Shown: positions 36,669 to 46,205, numbered from the stretch's first letter. The stretch: DNA of 47,532 nt from Lachnospiraceae bacterium (GCA_017416505.1 JAFQCI010000029.1:1-47532), one strand, 5' to 3'. Numbers and translations are program-made. Notes: generated from the letters alone by a model not told the origin.

Positions 36669-37406
36669 ATGCAACGGATAAAATTAACAGTTGCCTATGA
36701 TGGAACCAATTATGCCGGGTGGCAGATACAAAAAAATGCACTGGCGATAGAAGAAGTTTTAAATAAAGCAATATCTGATTTAACCGGAGAAGACATAGTA
36801 GTCATTGGGGCTAGTAGAACCGACTCCGGTGTACATGCCTTGGGAAATGTGGCGGTATTTGATACAGAAAGCAGGATACCGGGAGAAAAGTTTTCTTATG
36901 CTTTAAACCAAAGGCTGCCGCAGGATATAAAAATCGTGGATTCAAAAACGGTAGAACCGGATTTCCATCCAAGATATTGTGATACAAGAAAGATATATCG
37001 ATATGATATATTTAACCGGAAGTTTGAAAACCCCTTATTACGACTTTACTCTCATTTTGTATATTACGATGTGGATGTAGAGAAAATGAAGATAGCAGCA
37101 AAATACCTGGTAGGAGAACATGACTTTAAAAGCTTTTGTACTCCCAAAACCCAGGTAGAATCTACAGTAAGAACCATATACCGCATTGATATTAGTAAAA
37201 CAGGCGATATGATATCTGTAGAAATTGAGGGAAATGGCTTTTTATACAATATGGTAAGAATCATTGTGGGAACTTTATTAAAGGTGGGGATGAATTTTTA
37301 TCCACCAGAATATGTATTAGAAATTTTAGAGGCAAAAGACCGGGGAAAAGCAGGTCCCAAAGCACCTGCAAAAGGGCTTACCCTTGTGGAAATAATCTAT
37401 GAATAA
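36669..37406 (+). CDS. truA: tRNA pseudouridine(38-40) synthase
   Basis: 245 residues from ATG 36669 (MQRIKLTVAYDGTNYAGWQI). The catalytic Asp lies in GASRTDSGVHALGNVAVF; substrate strands include DFKSFCTPKT and the C-terminal IEGNGFLYNMVRIIVGTLL. It modifies the anticodon stem-loop of many tRNAs. The start is uncertain: ATG 36657 is in frame. The best ribosome site, GAAAGGA, instead serves a six-codon frame (36646-36666) ending 2 nt before ATG 36669, suggesting coupled re-initiation. Confidence 0.93.
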   Translation: MQRIKLTVAYDGTNYAGWQIQKNALAIEEVLNKAISDLTGEDIVVIGASRTDSGVHALGNVAVFDTESRIPGEKFSYALNQRLPQDIKIVDSKTVEPDFHPRYCDTRKIYRYDIFNRKFENPLLRLYSHFVYYDVDVEKMKIAAKYLVGEHDFKSFCTPKTQVESTVRTIYRIDISKTGDMISVEIEGNGFLYNMVRIIVGTLLKVGMNFYPPEYVLEILEAKDRGKAGPKAPAKGLTLVEIIYE

Positions 37407-37418
37407 TTGCGGATAAAC

Positions 37419-37447
37419 TTGACGAAAAGGTAGGAACATACTATAAT
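37419..37447 (+). promoter_or_regulatory. Promoter of the dCMP deaminase gene
   Basis: TTGACG (37419-37424), 17-nt spacer, TATAAT (37442-37447). The palindrome at 37485-37510 would lie in its 5' untranslated region. Confidence 0.8.
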
Positions 37448-37484
37448 TTTCCTAACTAATATAACTGTCAGCAAGTAAGAAAAT

Positions 37485-37510
37485 GTTACTGTTCATGTGT
37501 GAACAGTAAC
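37485..37510. repeat. Palindrome, GTTACTGTTCA type
   Basis: Perfect 11-bp inverted repeat GTTACTGTTCA / TGAACAGTAAC with loop TGTG. Nearly identical to the palindrome at 10955-10980 and related to 17448-17506. No T run follows. Confidence 0.8.
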
Positions 37511-37567
37511 AGAAAATATTACTGAAACGATTCTTTTGAACAGTTGGTATAAGAGGTGAAAATTAGA

Positions 37568-38047
37568 ATGAAACGAACAGATTATCTATCCTGGGATGAG
37601 TATTTTATGGGAATTGCCATTTTATCTGCCCAAAGAAGTAAAGACCCTTCTACGCAGGTAGGAGCTTGTATCGTGAATGAAGACAAGAGAATTTTATCTG
37701 TTGGTTATAACGGAATGCCAAGAGGTTGTGATGATAATTTTATGCCTTGGGAAAGAGAAGGAAATCTTTTGGATTCAAAATATGCATTCGTCTGTCATGC
37801 AGAATTAAATGCAATTTTAAATTATGGTGCAGGAACCTTAAAAAATGCTGTTTTATATACCACACTATTTCCTTGCAATGAATGTGCAAAAGCAATCATT
37901 CAATCAGGAATTAAGGAAGTTGTGTATTTATGTGATAAATATGCCCACACAGACGGAAATATTGCTGCAAAAAAAATGTTTGGACTTGCAGGAGTAACAT
38001 TAACAGAATTTAAATCCAATCATAAAAAAATCACCATAGAGTTGTAG
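37568..38047 (+). CDS. dCMP deaminase (ComEB family)
   Basis: 159 residues from ATG 37568, with AGAGGTG upstream. Cytidine/deoxycytidylate deaminase zinc site: CHAELNAILN (His and catalytic Glu) and PCNECAKAII (two Cys). LSAQRSKDPSTQVGACIVN and GYNGMPRGCDD are typical of dCMP deaminase. It makes dUMP for thymidylate synthesis. Transcribed singly from its own promoter. Confidence 0.93.
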   Translation: MKRTDYLSWDEYFMGIAILSAQRSKDPSTQVGACIVNEDKRILSVGYNGMPRGCDDNFMPWEREGNLLDSKYAFVCHAELNAILNYGAGTLKNAVLYTTLFPCNECAKAIIQSGIKEVVYLCDKYAHTDGNIAAKKMFGLAGVTLTEFKSNHKKITIEL

Positions 38048-38151
38048 AACTTTATAAGAAATAAAGAAAGGAAAAGCAGACATACCTATGTTTTTGTGTC
38101 TGCACTCTGGATAAAAGAAGAATGTTTTTATTCGGAGTCTGGTATCAAATT

Positions 38152-40320
38152 ATGAACATTGAACAAATCATCGCAGATGAGTTAAAAATAAAAAAAGAAC
38201 AGGTAAGAGCAACCATTGAATTGATTGATGAGGGCTGTACCATACCGTTTATTGCCCGTTATCGTAAAGAAAAAACAGGCGCTTTAAATGACGAAGTATT
38301 AAGATTATTAGAGCAAAGACTTACTTATCTTCGAAATTTGGAAGAGAAAAAGACCACTGTGTTAAATACCATTGAAGAACAGGGAAAACTTACAGAAGAA
38401 TTGAAAAAACAAATCGATGAAGTGCTTACCATGGTGGAATTAGAGGATATTTATCGTCCATATAAGCCAAAACGTAGAACCAGAGCCACTATAGCAAAAG
38501 AAAAAGGCTTAGAGGCATTAGCGAATATTATTTTCCTTCAGGAAACGAAACAATCGATTCAAGAAGAAGCCAAAGCCTTTACCTTGGCACCGGAAGGAAA
38601 TTTAGAGGCAGTAGAGGAACAGACCCTTCCTGCTACCATAGAAGAAGCCATTCAGGGAGCTATGGACATTATAGCTGAAAATATTGCAGATGATGCTACA
38701 CTCCGAACTATGATTCGAGAATATACCATCGCTCATGGCATGATAAAAAGCCAAGTAAAGAAAGATATGGAGGAACAGACAACTTTTGAGATGTATTTTG
38801 ATTTCTCCATGCCGATAAATAAAATGCTTGGATACCGGGTACTTGCACTAAACCGTGGGGAAAAAGAAAAAGTTTTAACTGTTAGTGTAGAAGTGGAAAA
38901 AGAAAAAATCTTAGATAAGATAAGCAAATCGGTGTTGAAATCGAATCGTCCAATGACAGAATCCATATTATTAGATGCCATTGCAGACAGTTATGAAAGA
39001 TTAATTGCACCTTCTATCGAAAGAGAAATTCGTAATATTTTAACGGAACAGGCACAAGAAGGGGCGATTAAGGTTTTTGGAAAGAACTTAAAACAATTAT
39101 TGATGCAGCCACCAATCGCAGGAGAAACCGTTCTTGGATGGGACCCTGCATTTAGAACCGGTTGTAAACTGGCAGTTGTGGATGCGACAGGAAAAGTTTT
39201 GGATACGGTTGTAGTGTATCCTACTGCACCACAAAATAAGACAGAAGAAACAAAAAAAGTATTAAGAAAATTAATTGATAAATACCATATTACCTTGATT
39301 TCAGTGGGGAATGGTACTGCATCCCGAGAATCAGAGCAGTTTTTGGTAGAGTTTTTGAAAGAAATACCAGAACAGATTTCTTATGTGATTGTAAATGAAG
39401 CAGGAGCTTCGGTTTATTCTGCCAGCAAGCTTGCTACAGAAGAGTTTCCGAACTTTGATGTAGGCCAAAGAAGTGCAGCTTCTATTGCAAGAAGAATACA
39501 GGACCCATTAGCAGAATTGGTAAAAATTGACCCGAAATCCATTGGAGTAGGACAGTATCAGCATGATATGGACCAAAAACAATTAAGCGAAGCACTGGGA
39601 AATGTAGTAGAAGACTGCGTAAATCAGGTTGGTGTTGACTTAAATACTGCTTCTGCCTCCCTGTTGGAATATATTTCGGGAATCAATAAAACCATTGCCA
39701 AAAATATTGTGGCATATCGTGAGGAAAACGGAAAGTTTACAGAACGAAAAGAATTATTAAAAGTATCCAAGTTAGGTCCAAAAGCATATGAACAATGTGC
39801 CGGATTTACCAGAATTATGGATGGAAAAAATCCATTAGACCGGACTTCTGTGCATCCTGAATCCTATGAAGCAGCAAAAAAATTGATGGAAACCTTAAAT
39901 CTAAAACCGGAGGATTTGGGAAAAGAAGATAAAATTGATACAGCCGGAGTAGAGTTATCTAAACTGGCAGAAACATTGGGAATCGGGGAAATTACCTTAA
40001 AAGATATGATAAAAGAACTCAAAAAGCCTTCCAGGGACCCAAGAGAGGATATGCCAAAGCCAATACTAAGAACGGATGTATTGGAAATGAAGGATTTAAC
40101 AGAAGGCATGATATTAAAAGGAACTGTGCGTAACATTGTGGACTTTGGTGCTTTTGTGGACATCGGAGTTCATCAGGATGGATTGGTTCATATTTCTCAG
40201 ATTACCAACAAAAAGAGAATCAATCATCCTATGGAAGTATTGAATGTAGGGGATATTGTAGAAGTGAAAGTATTGTCTGTAGACGAATCCAGACAAAGAA
40301 TACAATTATCCATGAAGTAA
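38152..40320 (+). CDS. tex: Tex-family RNA-binding transcription accessory protein
   Basis: 722 residues from ATG 38152 (MNIEQIIADELKIKKEQVRA), GGAG upstream at about 38134; the open frame begins ten codons earlier. In order: N-terminal helical domain with CTIPFIARYRKEKTGALND, central YqgF/RNase H-like domain (GWDPAFRTGCKLAVVDATGK), helix-hairpin-helix region (ASASLLEYISGINKTIAKNI), and C-terminal S1 domain (GMILKGTVRNIVDFGAFVDI to the end). Conserved across bacteria; exact role in transcription is not settled. Confidence 0.97.
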   Translation: MNIEQIIADELKIKKEQVRATIELIDEGCTIPFIARYRKEKTGALNDEVLRLLEQRLTYLRNLEEKKTTVLNTIEEQGKLTEELKKQIDEVLTMVELEDIYRPYKPKRRTRATIAKEKGLEALANIIFLQETKQSIQEEAKAFTLAPEGNLEAVEEQTLPATIEEAIQGAMDIIAENIADDATLRTMIREYTIAHGMIKSQVKKDMEEQTTFEMYFDFSMPINKMLGYRVLALNRGEKEKVLTVSVEVEKEKILDKISKSVLKSNRPMTESILLDAIADSYERLIAPSIEREIRNILTEQAQEGAIKVFGKNLKQLLMQPPIAGETVLGWDPAFRTGCKLAVVDATGKVLDTVVVYPTAPQNKTEETKKVLRKLIDKYHITLISVGNGTASRESEQFLVEFLKEIPEQISYVIVNEAGASVYSASKLATEEFPNFDVGQRSAASIARRIQDPLAELVKIDPKSIGVGQYQHDMDQKQLSEALGNVVEDCVNQVGVDLNTASASLLEYISGINKTIAKNIVAYREENGKFTERKELLKVSKLGPKAYEQCAGFTRIMDGKNPLDRTSVHPESYEAAKKLMETLNLKPEDLGKEDKIDTAGVELSKLAETLGIGEITLKDMIKELKKPSRDPREDMPKPILRTDVLEMKDLTEGMILKGTVRNIVDFGAFVDIGVHQDGLVHISQITNKKRINHPMEVLNVGDIVEVKVLSVDESRQRIQLSMK

Positions 40321-40335
40321 AGGAAAGGCAAAAAG

Positions 40336-40875
40336 ATGCAAAAAATGACATATGAAGTAAACATAAAGATTAAAGATGTATTTGCATATTTAATGTATCA
40401 CATGTATAAAGGAAGTGGAGCATTTAGCATATTGCTAAGTGTAGTAGCGATGGTGATGCTGATTCATGGTGGAAGAAATCAAGACAGCATGAAAGCAATG
40501 ATGTTATTGTTTATCGCATTGTTTTTTACAGTCATTCAACCAATTTCGTTATTTTTAAAAGCGGCGCAACAGGTTACGGGAAATCCGATGTTCCAAAAAC
40601 CAATTACCTATACTTTTACACAAAAGTCATTTGTTACATCTCAGGATGAAGAAAGTATGGCGGTTTCTTATAATGATATTTGGAAAATAAAAATAGGAAA
40701 AAAGAGGATTTATATTTATACCGGACGATTGAATGCCAGTATCATACCCCTTAATGATATTGCACCGGAAGAAAGAGAACAATTAGTGGCATTTTTAAAA
40801 GAAAAGAAAAATGAAAAAGGAAAAAAAGGAAATGTTGAACCAATTGCAGAAAATGACAATGAAGAAGGAAACTAG
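40336..40875 (+). CDS. YcxB-like two-span membrane protein
   Basis: 179 residues. Two hydrophobic segments (about 28-45 and 52-74) are followed by a cytosolic-looking domain with ITYTFTQKSFVTSQDEESMA and YNDIWKIKIGKKRIYIYTGR, as in YcxB-type proteins, then a charged tail. Function unknown. AAAGGCAAAA precedes ATG 40336. Its 3' end overlaps the likely tsaE start by about 23 nt, so the two are translationally linked. Confidence 0.75.
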   Translation: MQKMTYEVNIKIKDVFAYLMYHMYKGSGAFSILLSVVAMVMLIHGGRNQDSMKAMMLLFIALFFTVIQPISLFLKAAQQVTGNPMFQKPITYTFTQKSFVTSQDEESMAVSYNDIWKIKIGKKRIYIYTGRLNASIIPLNDIAPEEREQLVAFLKEKKNEKGKKGNVEPIAENDNEEGN

Positions 40876-41302
40876 TACACCAGAGGAAACAAAAGAATTA
40901 GCAATCTCTTTGGCAAAAGAAGCGAAAGCAGGAGATATTATTTTATTGCATGGTGACTTAGGCGTAGGTAAGACAGTGTTTTCTCAAGGCTTTGCCCAAG
41001 GCTTAAAGATAGAGGAACCGATTCAAAGCCCTACCTTTACTATTTTACAAGAATATGACGAGGGTACACTTCCTTTTTATCATTTTGATGTGTATCGCAT
41101 TAGTGACCCAGAAGAAATGTATGAAATAGGGTTCCAGGATTATTTATATGGTAATGGAGTATGTCTTATTGAATGGGCAAGTAAGGTGGAAGAACTATTA
41201 CCAGAAAAAGTCATAGAAATCAAGATAGAAAAGAATCTGGAAAAAGGGTTTGATTACCGTATGATAACCATAACCTATCCAGAGGAAAGAAAGATAAATT
41301 AA
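40853..41302 (+). CDS. tsaE: tRNA t6A synthesis ATPase TsaE
   Basis: About 149 residues. P-loop LHGDLGVGKTVFSQGFAQGL, SPTFTILQEYD, FYHFDVYRI and LIEWASKVEELLPE are all typical. TsaE drives the TsaB-TsaD complex that adds threonylcarbamoyl to A37 of ANN-reading tRNAs. The start is uncertain: ATG 40811, 40832, 40853 and 40859 are in frame. I chose 40853, which gives the usual short N end, though none has a clear ribosome site; coupling to the upstream gene may replace it. Confidence 0.93.
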   Translation: MTMKKETSTPEETKELAISLAKEAKAGDIILLHGDLGVGKTVFSQGFAQGLKIEEPIQSPTFTILQEYDEGTLPFYHFDVYRISDPEEMYEIGFQDYLYGNGVCLIEWASKVEELLPEKVIEIKIEKNLEKGFDYRMITITYPEERKIN

Positions 41303-41325
41303 GAATGAAAAGAAGGAAGGATAAT

Positions 41326-42066
41326 ATGAGTACAACACAGGATAATCTCAAACTTCTTGCAATCGAAAGTTCCGGAAATGTAGCATCTGTTGCAATATTG
41401 GAGCAGGGAAAGATAATTGCGGAATTAACCATGAATAATAAAAAGACACACTCTACAACTTTATTACCGATGATTGACCAGATGATTAAAATGTGCGAGA
41501 AAAATCTAAATGAGTTTGACGGAATTGCAGTTACAAGAGGTCCAGGCTCTTTTACCGGACTTCGAATTGGGGCAGCAACAGTAAAAGGATTAGGTTTGGC
41601 GTTGGATTTGCCGGTAATACCGGTTTCTACACTGGAATGTCTTGCAATGAATGTGGTAGAAAGTCATGATATTATTTGTCCGATTATGGATGCCAGAAGA
41701 AATCAAGTTTATACTGCAGCTTATGAGGCAAAAGATGGAAGGTTACAGGAAGTCCTAAAAGAAGAACCTATGGATATCAAGGATTTAATTGAAAAATTAA
41801 ATGTATTTGATAAAAAGGTATTATTTCTAGGGGACGGAGTGGCAGTATACCAAGGAGTAATAGAGGAAGAATTAAAAGAAAAAGCTTGTTTTGCCAAAGA
41901 ACATAATATGGTGCAAAGAGCTTCTTCTTTAGCAGTTTTAGCAAAAGATAAATGGGAAGATAGGGTGACTTCGAAGGAATTCCACTTAGAATATTTAAGA
42001 GCCTCCCAGGCAGAACGGGAATGGAAGGAAGAACATCAGGGAGAGGAATTACCATGCCTATCTTAA
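41326..42066 (+). CDS. tsaB: tRNA t6A synthesis protein TsaB
   Basis: 246 residues from ATG 41326, after AAGGAAGG. ASKHA-fold partner of TsaD: LLAIESSGNVASVAILEQGK at the N end and VTRGPGSFTGLRIGAATVKG (about 65-84). It scaffolds TsaD and TsaE. Its end overlaps the rimI start by 13 nt. Confidence 0.96.
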   Translation: MSTTQDNLKLLAIESSGNVASVAILEQGKIIAELTMNNKKTHSTTLLPMIDQMIKMCEKNLNEFDGIAVTRGPGSFTGLRIGAATVKGLGLALDLPVIPVSTLECLAMNVVESHDIICPIMDARRNQVYTAAYEAKDGRLQEVLKEEPMDIKDLIEKLNVFDKKVLFLGDGVAVYQGVIEEELKEKACFAKEHNMVQRASSLAVLAKDKWEDRVTSKEFHLEYLRASQAEREWKEEHQGEELPCLS

Positions 42067-42503
42067 TTAGAAAAGCCGATTGTAATGACAGCGAGCAGAT
42101 TTGCAGGCTGGAACAGAAATTCTTTTCAAAAGACGTTAGCATTGACGAGATAAAGAGCCAAATAGCACTTAAAGATGCTTATTATTTTGTTGCAGTAATT
42201 GAAGAAGAAATCATAGGTTATCTTTCTGCCAAAGCTGTCTTGGATGAGGTGGATTTGTGGTACATTGCTGTAGAGTCACAATACCAGAATCAAGGGATTG
42301 GAAACCGGTTGATGAAGGAATTTATGAAGTGCATGGTTTCTGAGCAAATGGAAAGAATTACGCTGGAAGTACGCAGAAGTAACCAAAGTGCGATTCATTT
42401 ATACAAAAAATACGATTTTAAAGAAATAAGCATAAGAAAGGATTACTATAAGAATCCTGTAGAAGATGCTGTAATATTACAATATACGAAAAATGAAAAA
42501 TAG
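42054..42503 (+). CDS. rimI: Ribosomal-protein-alanine N-acetyltransferase RimI-like
   Basis: 149 residues from ATG 42054, with GAGAGG upstream inside tsaB. GNAT fold: LWYIAVESQYQNQGIGNRLM contains the acetyl-CoA loop QNQGIG, then LEVRRSNQSAIHLYKKYDFK. RimI acetylates the N end of S18 in E. coli. Genes of this kind usually lie between tsaB and tsaD, as here. Confidence 0.92.
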   Translation: MPILIRKADCNDSEQICRLEQKFFSKDVSIDEIKSQIALKDAYYFVAVIEEEIIGYLSAKAVLDEVDLWYIAVESQYQNQGIGNRLMKEFMKCMVSEQMERITLEVRRSNQSAIHLYKKYDFKEISIRKDYYKNPVEDAVILQYTKNEK

Positions 42504-42541
42504 AGATTCAGAACAAAACATTAAAGAGAGAATGTGAAACT

Positions 42542-43465
42542 ATGTTAGAGATATATTTATTAGGCACGGGTGGTATGATGCCATTACCCAATCGTTTTTT
42601 AACCTCCATGTATCTTCGATACAATGGAAAGGCAATATTAGTAGATTGTGGTGAAGGTACCCAGATTGCCATGAAAAAGCGTGGAGTAAGTTTTAAAGCC
42701 ATAGATGTAATCTGTATTACTCACTTCCATGCGGACCATGTAAGTGGGCTGCCGGGACTGCTTTTGACCATAGGAAATGCAGAACGGACAGAGCCTATTA
42801 CCATTGTGGGACCAAAAGGAATAGAAAAAATAGTAGGCGCACTTCGAACCATAGCTCCAGAACTGCCTTTCCCGATTCAATACCGGGAATTACAGGAAAA
42901 TGAAGAAGAATTTCAAATGTGTGGTCTGGATATAAAGGCTTATAAAGTAAAACATAATGTAATTTGTTATGGTTACTTTTTTGGATTAAAAAGAGCAGGA
43001 AAATTCGACTTGGAAAAGGCGAAAGCCCAAAACATACCAATGCAATATTGGAAACGACTTCAAAAAGGGGAAGTGATAGAAGACGGAGAAAATACTTACA
43101 CCAGTGACATGGTATTAGGACCGGAAAGAAAAGGGTTAAGTGTAGCATATTGTACAGATACCAGACCGGTTCCTGTCATTACGGAACATGCCAGGGAAGT
43201 TGATTTGTTTATATGTGAAGGTATGTATGGTGAAGATGGCAAAGAAGAAAAGGCAAAAGAATACAAACACATGACATTTTATGAAGCTGCTCATATTGCA
43301 AAAGAGGCGAGAGTAAAGAAAATGTGGCTTACCCACTATAGCCCTTCTTTGGTGCGACCGGAAGAATATCTGGAGAAAGTCAGAGAAATATTCCATGAAA
43401 GTTACACCTGTAAAGACGGAGAATATGTTTTGCTTGAATTTGAAGAAGAATCTGAACCTGCTTAA
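42542..43465 (+). CDS. rnz: Ribonuclease Z
   Basis: 307 residues. Metallo-beta-lactamase fold with LGTGGMMPLPNRFLTSMYLR at the N end, the zinc motif HFHADHVSGLPG (about 61-72), KVKHNVICYGYFF, a DTRP motif, and late HMTFYEAA and HYSPSLVRP ligands. It trims the 3' end of tRNA precursors, which fits with tRNA genes here that lack encoded CCA. GAGAATG-like weak ribosome site before ATG 42542. Confidence 0.95.
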   Translation: MLEIYLLGTGGMMPLPNRFLTSMYLRYNGKAILVDCGEGTQIAMKKRGVSFKAIDVICITHFHADHVSGLPGLLLTIGNAERTEPITIVGPKGIEKIVGALRTIAPELPFPIQYRELQENEEEFQMCGLDIKAYKVKHNVICYGYFFGLKRAGKFDLEKAKAQNIPMQYWKRLQKGEVIEDGENTYTSDMVLGPERKGLSVAYCTDTRPVPVITEHAREVDLFICEGMYGEDGKEEKAKEYKHMTFYEAAHIAKEARVKKMWLTHYSPSLVRPEEYLEKVREIFHESYTCKDGEYVLLEFEEESEPA

Positions 43466-43553
43466 TCCGTAATGCTTGTTTAAGGAAAAGGGAATTATTT
43501 TTATGAATTGTTTTTTTAATGATACTGGCAAATGCAGAAAGTGAGGGATTACT

Positions 43554-44144
43554 ATGAAGAAAAATATCATAATTGGTATTGTAGGAGCAGGTATTGTAGT
43601 TGCATTGTTGTTTGGATTTAAAGAACTGATTGACCGTTCAGAAGACAGAGAATCATCGAGTAATAATAAAAATGGTTCTTCATTGGAACTGGATATAGAA
43701 AGAGTATATCCGAAGACTCCAAGTGAAGTAGTAAAAAAGTTTGCTGAAATTAACAAATATGTATACAGCAATGAGGTATCCGATGAAAAAATGGAAGAAA
43801 TAGTTGCAAATCTCAGACTATTATATGACCAGGAATTTTTAGCACAAAGTAGTGAAGATATTCAGGTAAGTGCATTTACAAGTGAATTATTTAATGCAGA
43901 TTCTGTAAATCGAAGAATTATGAATTATGAAGTAGATGGCGATGAAAAAGTAGAGTATAAAGAAAATAAGTATGGGGAACTTGCAGCAGTAAACGCTGTA
44001 TTTTACTTAAAAGAAGACGATGGCTATCCAAGTGAGAAATACACCTTTATTCTTAGAAAAGATGAAGATGGAAAGTGGAAAATACTTGGATGGGATTATA
44101 CGAAACAATTTAGTGGAGAACAGGAAGAAACGATTTCTGAATAA
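43554..44144 (+). CDS. Membrane-anchored protein, DUF6715-like
   Basis: 196 residues. Residues 1-22 are a Lys-Lys-Asn start plus one hydrophobic segment (IIIGIVGAGIVVALLFGF), then a Ser/Asn-rich linker and a soluble outer domain (about 50-190) with VYPKTPSEVVKKFAEINKYV, LRLLYDQEFLAQ, and a final WKILGWDYTKQF. The last part resembles a small NTF2-like fold end. This looks like the DUF6715 family common in Lachnospiraceae; no function is known. GGGATT before ATG 43554 is a weak site. Confidence 0.7.
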   Translation: MKKNIIIGIVGAGIVVALLFGFKELIDRSEDRESSSNNKNGSSLELDIERVYPKTPSEVVKKFAEINKYVYSNEVSDEKMEEIVANLRLLYDQEFLAQSSEDIQVSAFTSELFNADSVNRRIMNYEVDGDEKVEYKENKYGELAAVNAVFYLKEDDGYPSEKYTFILRKDEDGKWKILGWDYTKQFSGEQEETISE

Positions 44145-44245
44145 GTATTAAGAAACAACAGAATAAGAAAGGATAATGCAAAGGTCAGTATTTCATGAGT
44201 TTTTAAGATTTATGGAATATGACCTTGCGTTCTTGTGGTAGAAAA

Positions 44246-45292
44246 ATGGAAAATAAAATGAAGACAATAAAAGAGAAAGAAGTTAAAATATTAGCCATAG
44301 AATCTTCCTGTGACGAAACTGCAGCAGCAGTTGTGGTAAATGGGAGAAAAGTATGTTCCAATGTGATTGCATCCCAAATTGAGTTACATAAACTATTTGG
44401 AGGAGTAGTACCTGAAATCGCATCCCGGAAACATTTAGAGAAAATAAATCAGGTGGTAGAAGAAGCTTTATCCGAGGCACAAATAACTTTGGATGATATT
44501 GATGCTGTAGGCGTTACCTATGGTCCAGGGCTGGTAGGAGCCTTATTAGTTGGTGTTGCTGCGGCAAAAGCTATCAGTTTTGCAAAAAATAAGCCATTGG
44601 TAGGGGTACACCACATTGAAGGCCATATCAGTGCAAATTATATTGAACATGAAGAGTTGGTTCCACCTTTTGTTTGTACTGTGGCTTCAGGAGGACATTC
44701 GCATATTGTACTAGTGGAAGATTATGGGAAATATAAAATAATAGGACGTACCAGAGATGATGCAGCAGGAGAAGCTTTTGACAAAGTAGCACGTTCCATT
44801 GGCTTAGGATATCCAGGGGGACCTAAGATTGATAAACTGGCAAAAGAGGGAAACCCCAAGGCAATTTCGTTCCCTAGGGCAAAAATAGAGGATGCTCCTT
44901 ATGATTTTAGCTTTAGTGGATTAAAGTCTGCCGTTTTAAATTATTTAAATCAATGTGAAATGAAGAACATAGAAGTGAATAAGGCAGATGTGGCTGCATC
45001 TTTTCAAGCATCAGTAGTAGAAGTATTAACTTCCCACACACTTCAGGCCGCACAGGATTTAGGAATCAAGAAAGTTGCTATTGCAGGCGGTGTTGCGTCC
45101 AATTCTTCCTTCCGGGAATCTATGGAACAGGCTTGTAAAGAAAAAGGTTTTGAATTTTATTATCCATCACCGATATATTGTACAGATAATGCAGCAATGA
45201 TTGGAGTAGCTGCTTATTATGAATATATTAATGGTACAAGACATGGCTTGGATTTAAATGCCGTGCCAAATTTAAAAATTGGACAAAGATAA
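44246..45292 (+). CDS. tsaD: tRNA N6-threonylcarbamoyltransferase TsaD
   Basis: 348 residues from ATG 44246; ATG 44258 is possible and the open frame starts 9 codons earlier. Catalytic subunit of t6A synthesis. ASKHA fold: [20 protein letters not shown], metal-binding HIEGH (123-127), [46 protein letters not shown], and [14 protein letters not shown]. With tsaE and tsaB upstream, the window encodes the whole TsaBDE part; tsaC is not here. Confidence 0.97.
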   Translation: MENKMKTIKEKEVKILAIESSCDETAAAVVVNGRKVCSNVIASQIELHKLFGGVVPEIASRKHLEKINQVVEEALSEAQITLDDIDAVGVTYGPGLVGALLVGVAAAKAISFAKNKPLVGVHHIEGHISANYIEHEELVPPFVCTVASGGHSHIVLVEDYGKYKIIGRTRDDAAGEAFDKVARSIGLGYPGGPKIDKLAKEGNPKAISFPRAKIEDAPYDFSFSGLKSAVLNYLNQCEMKNIEVNKADVAASFQASVVEVLTSHTLQAAQDLGIKKVAIAGGVASNSSFRESMEQACKEKGFEFYYPSPIYCTDNAAMIGVAAYYEYINGTRHGLDLNAVPNLKIGQR

Positions 45293-45415
45293 TGTATAGG
45301 AAGTTATGTTTGTGAGCATAATACTATCATAGAAAGGGTACAAAAGACCAAGGTACGAAGGAAAATCAGATACAAAAGAATTTTCCACAAAAGATAAGCT
45401 ACCAAGTCTTTTACA

Positions 45416-46111
45416 ATGAAAATGAAAACGAAGGCAATCATACTATCCGCAGGAAAAGGGAAAAGAATGAATCAAAGCATTAGTAAACAATACTTAATGC
45501 TTGGAGAACAGACCATTTTGTCTTATTCACTGGAAATGTTTCAAAAAAGTTCGATAGATGAAATTATATTAGTAACTGCACAAGATGATATGGAATATGT
45601 AAAAAACAGTATCATATTACCGCACAAAATAGATAAAGTAACAAAAATAGTTGCTGGTGGACAAGAAAGATATCTCTCTGTTTATCAAGGCCTGTTAGCA
45701 GCAAAGGATTGTGATTATATTCTAATCCATGATGGTGCAAGGCCTTTTTTAACGTTAGATATCATAAATGATTCTATACAGGCAGTACAAGAATATCATG
45801 CTTGTGCTGTAGGTGTGCCTTTAAAGGACTCTATAAAAAAAGTGGGACAGGAAGGATACATAACAGAAAATATAGAAAGAAAGGATGTCTGGCAGGTGCA
45901 GACACCTCAAAGTTTTTCCTATCCGCTGATTATGGAAGCCTATGAGAAATTGCTGAATTCTGATATGGAACCAACGGATGATACTTCAGTGGTGGAGTAT
46001 TTTACAGAAACGAAGGTAAAAATGTTATTTGGCAGTTATGAAAATATAAAAATTACGACTCCGGAAGATTTGGAATATGGAGAATATCTGAGAGAAAAAA
46101 GAAAAAAATAA
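45416..46111 (+). CDS. ispD: 2-C-methyl-D-erythritol 4-phosphate cytidylyltransferase
   Basis: 231 residues. MEP pathway of isoprenoid synthesis: adds CMP to methylerythritol phosphate. Nucleotide loop LSAGKGKRMNQSISKQYLML (usual AAGxGxRM; first Ala is Ser), GGQERYLSVYQGL, LIHDGARPFL, and WQVQTPQSFSYPLIMEAY with EPTDDTSVVE. ATG 45416 or 45422; no strong ribosome site. Not next to ispF. Confidence 0.94.
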   Translation: MKMKTKAIILSAGKGKRMNQSISKQYLMLGEQTILSYSLEMFQKSSIDEIILVTAQDDMEYVKNSIILPHKIDKVTKIVAGGQERYLSVYQGLLAAKDCDYILIHDGARPFLTLDIINDSIQAVQEYHACAVGVPLKDSIKKVGQEGYITENIERKDVWQVQTPQSFSYPLIMEAYEKLLNSDMEPTDDTSVVEYFTETKVKMLFGSYENIKITTPEDLEYGEYLREKRKK

Positions 46112-46122
46112 AATAACAGGAA

Positions 46123-46158
46123 GTGCTAAAAAGCCTTATTTTATAAGGTTTTTAGCAC
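46123..46158 (+). terminator. Hairpin after ispD
   Basis: GTGCTAAAAA (46123-46132) pairs with TTTTTAGCAC (46149-46158) and CCTTAT with ATAAGG inside, one bulged G. No T run on the + strand after it, so it may be a terminator of reduced strength. Confidence 0.65.
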
Positions 46159-46205
46159 ACGTTAAAAAAACGTAAAAAAATTTCAAAAAAAAAGTAAAAA
46201 AAGTG

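Noticed and set aside
45380..45388. A single DnaA-box-like TTTTCCACA before ispD
   Set aside because: One relaxed box without neighbours is expected by chance in AT-rich DNA.
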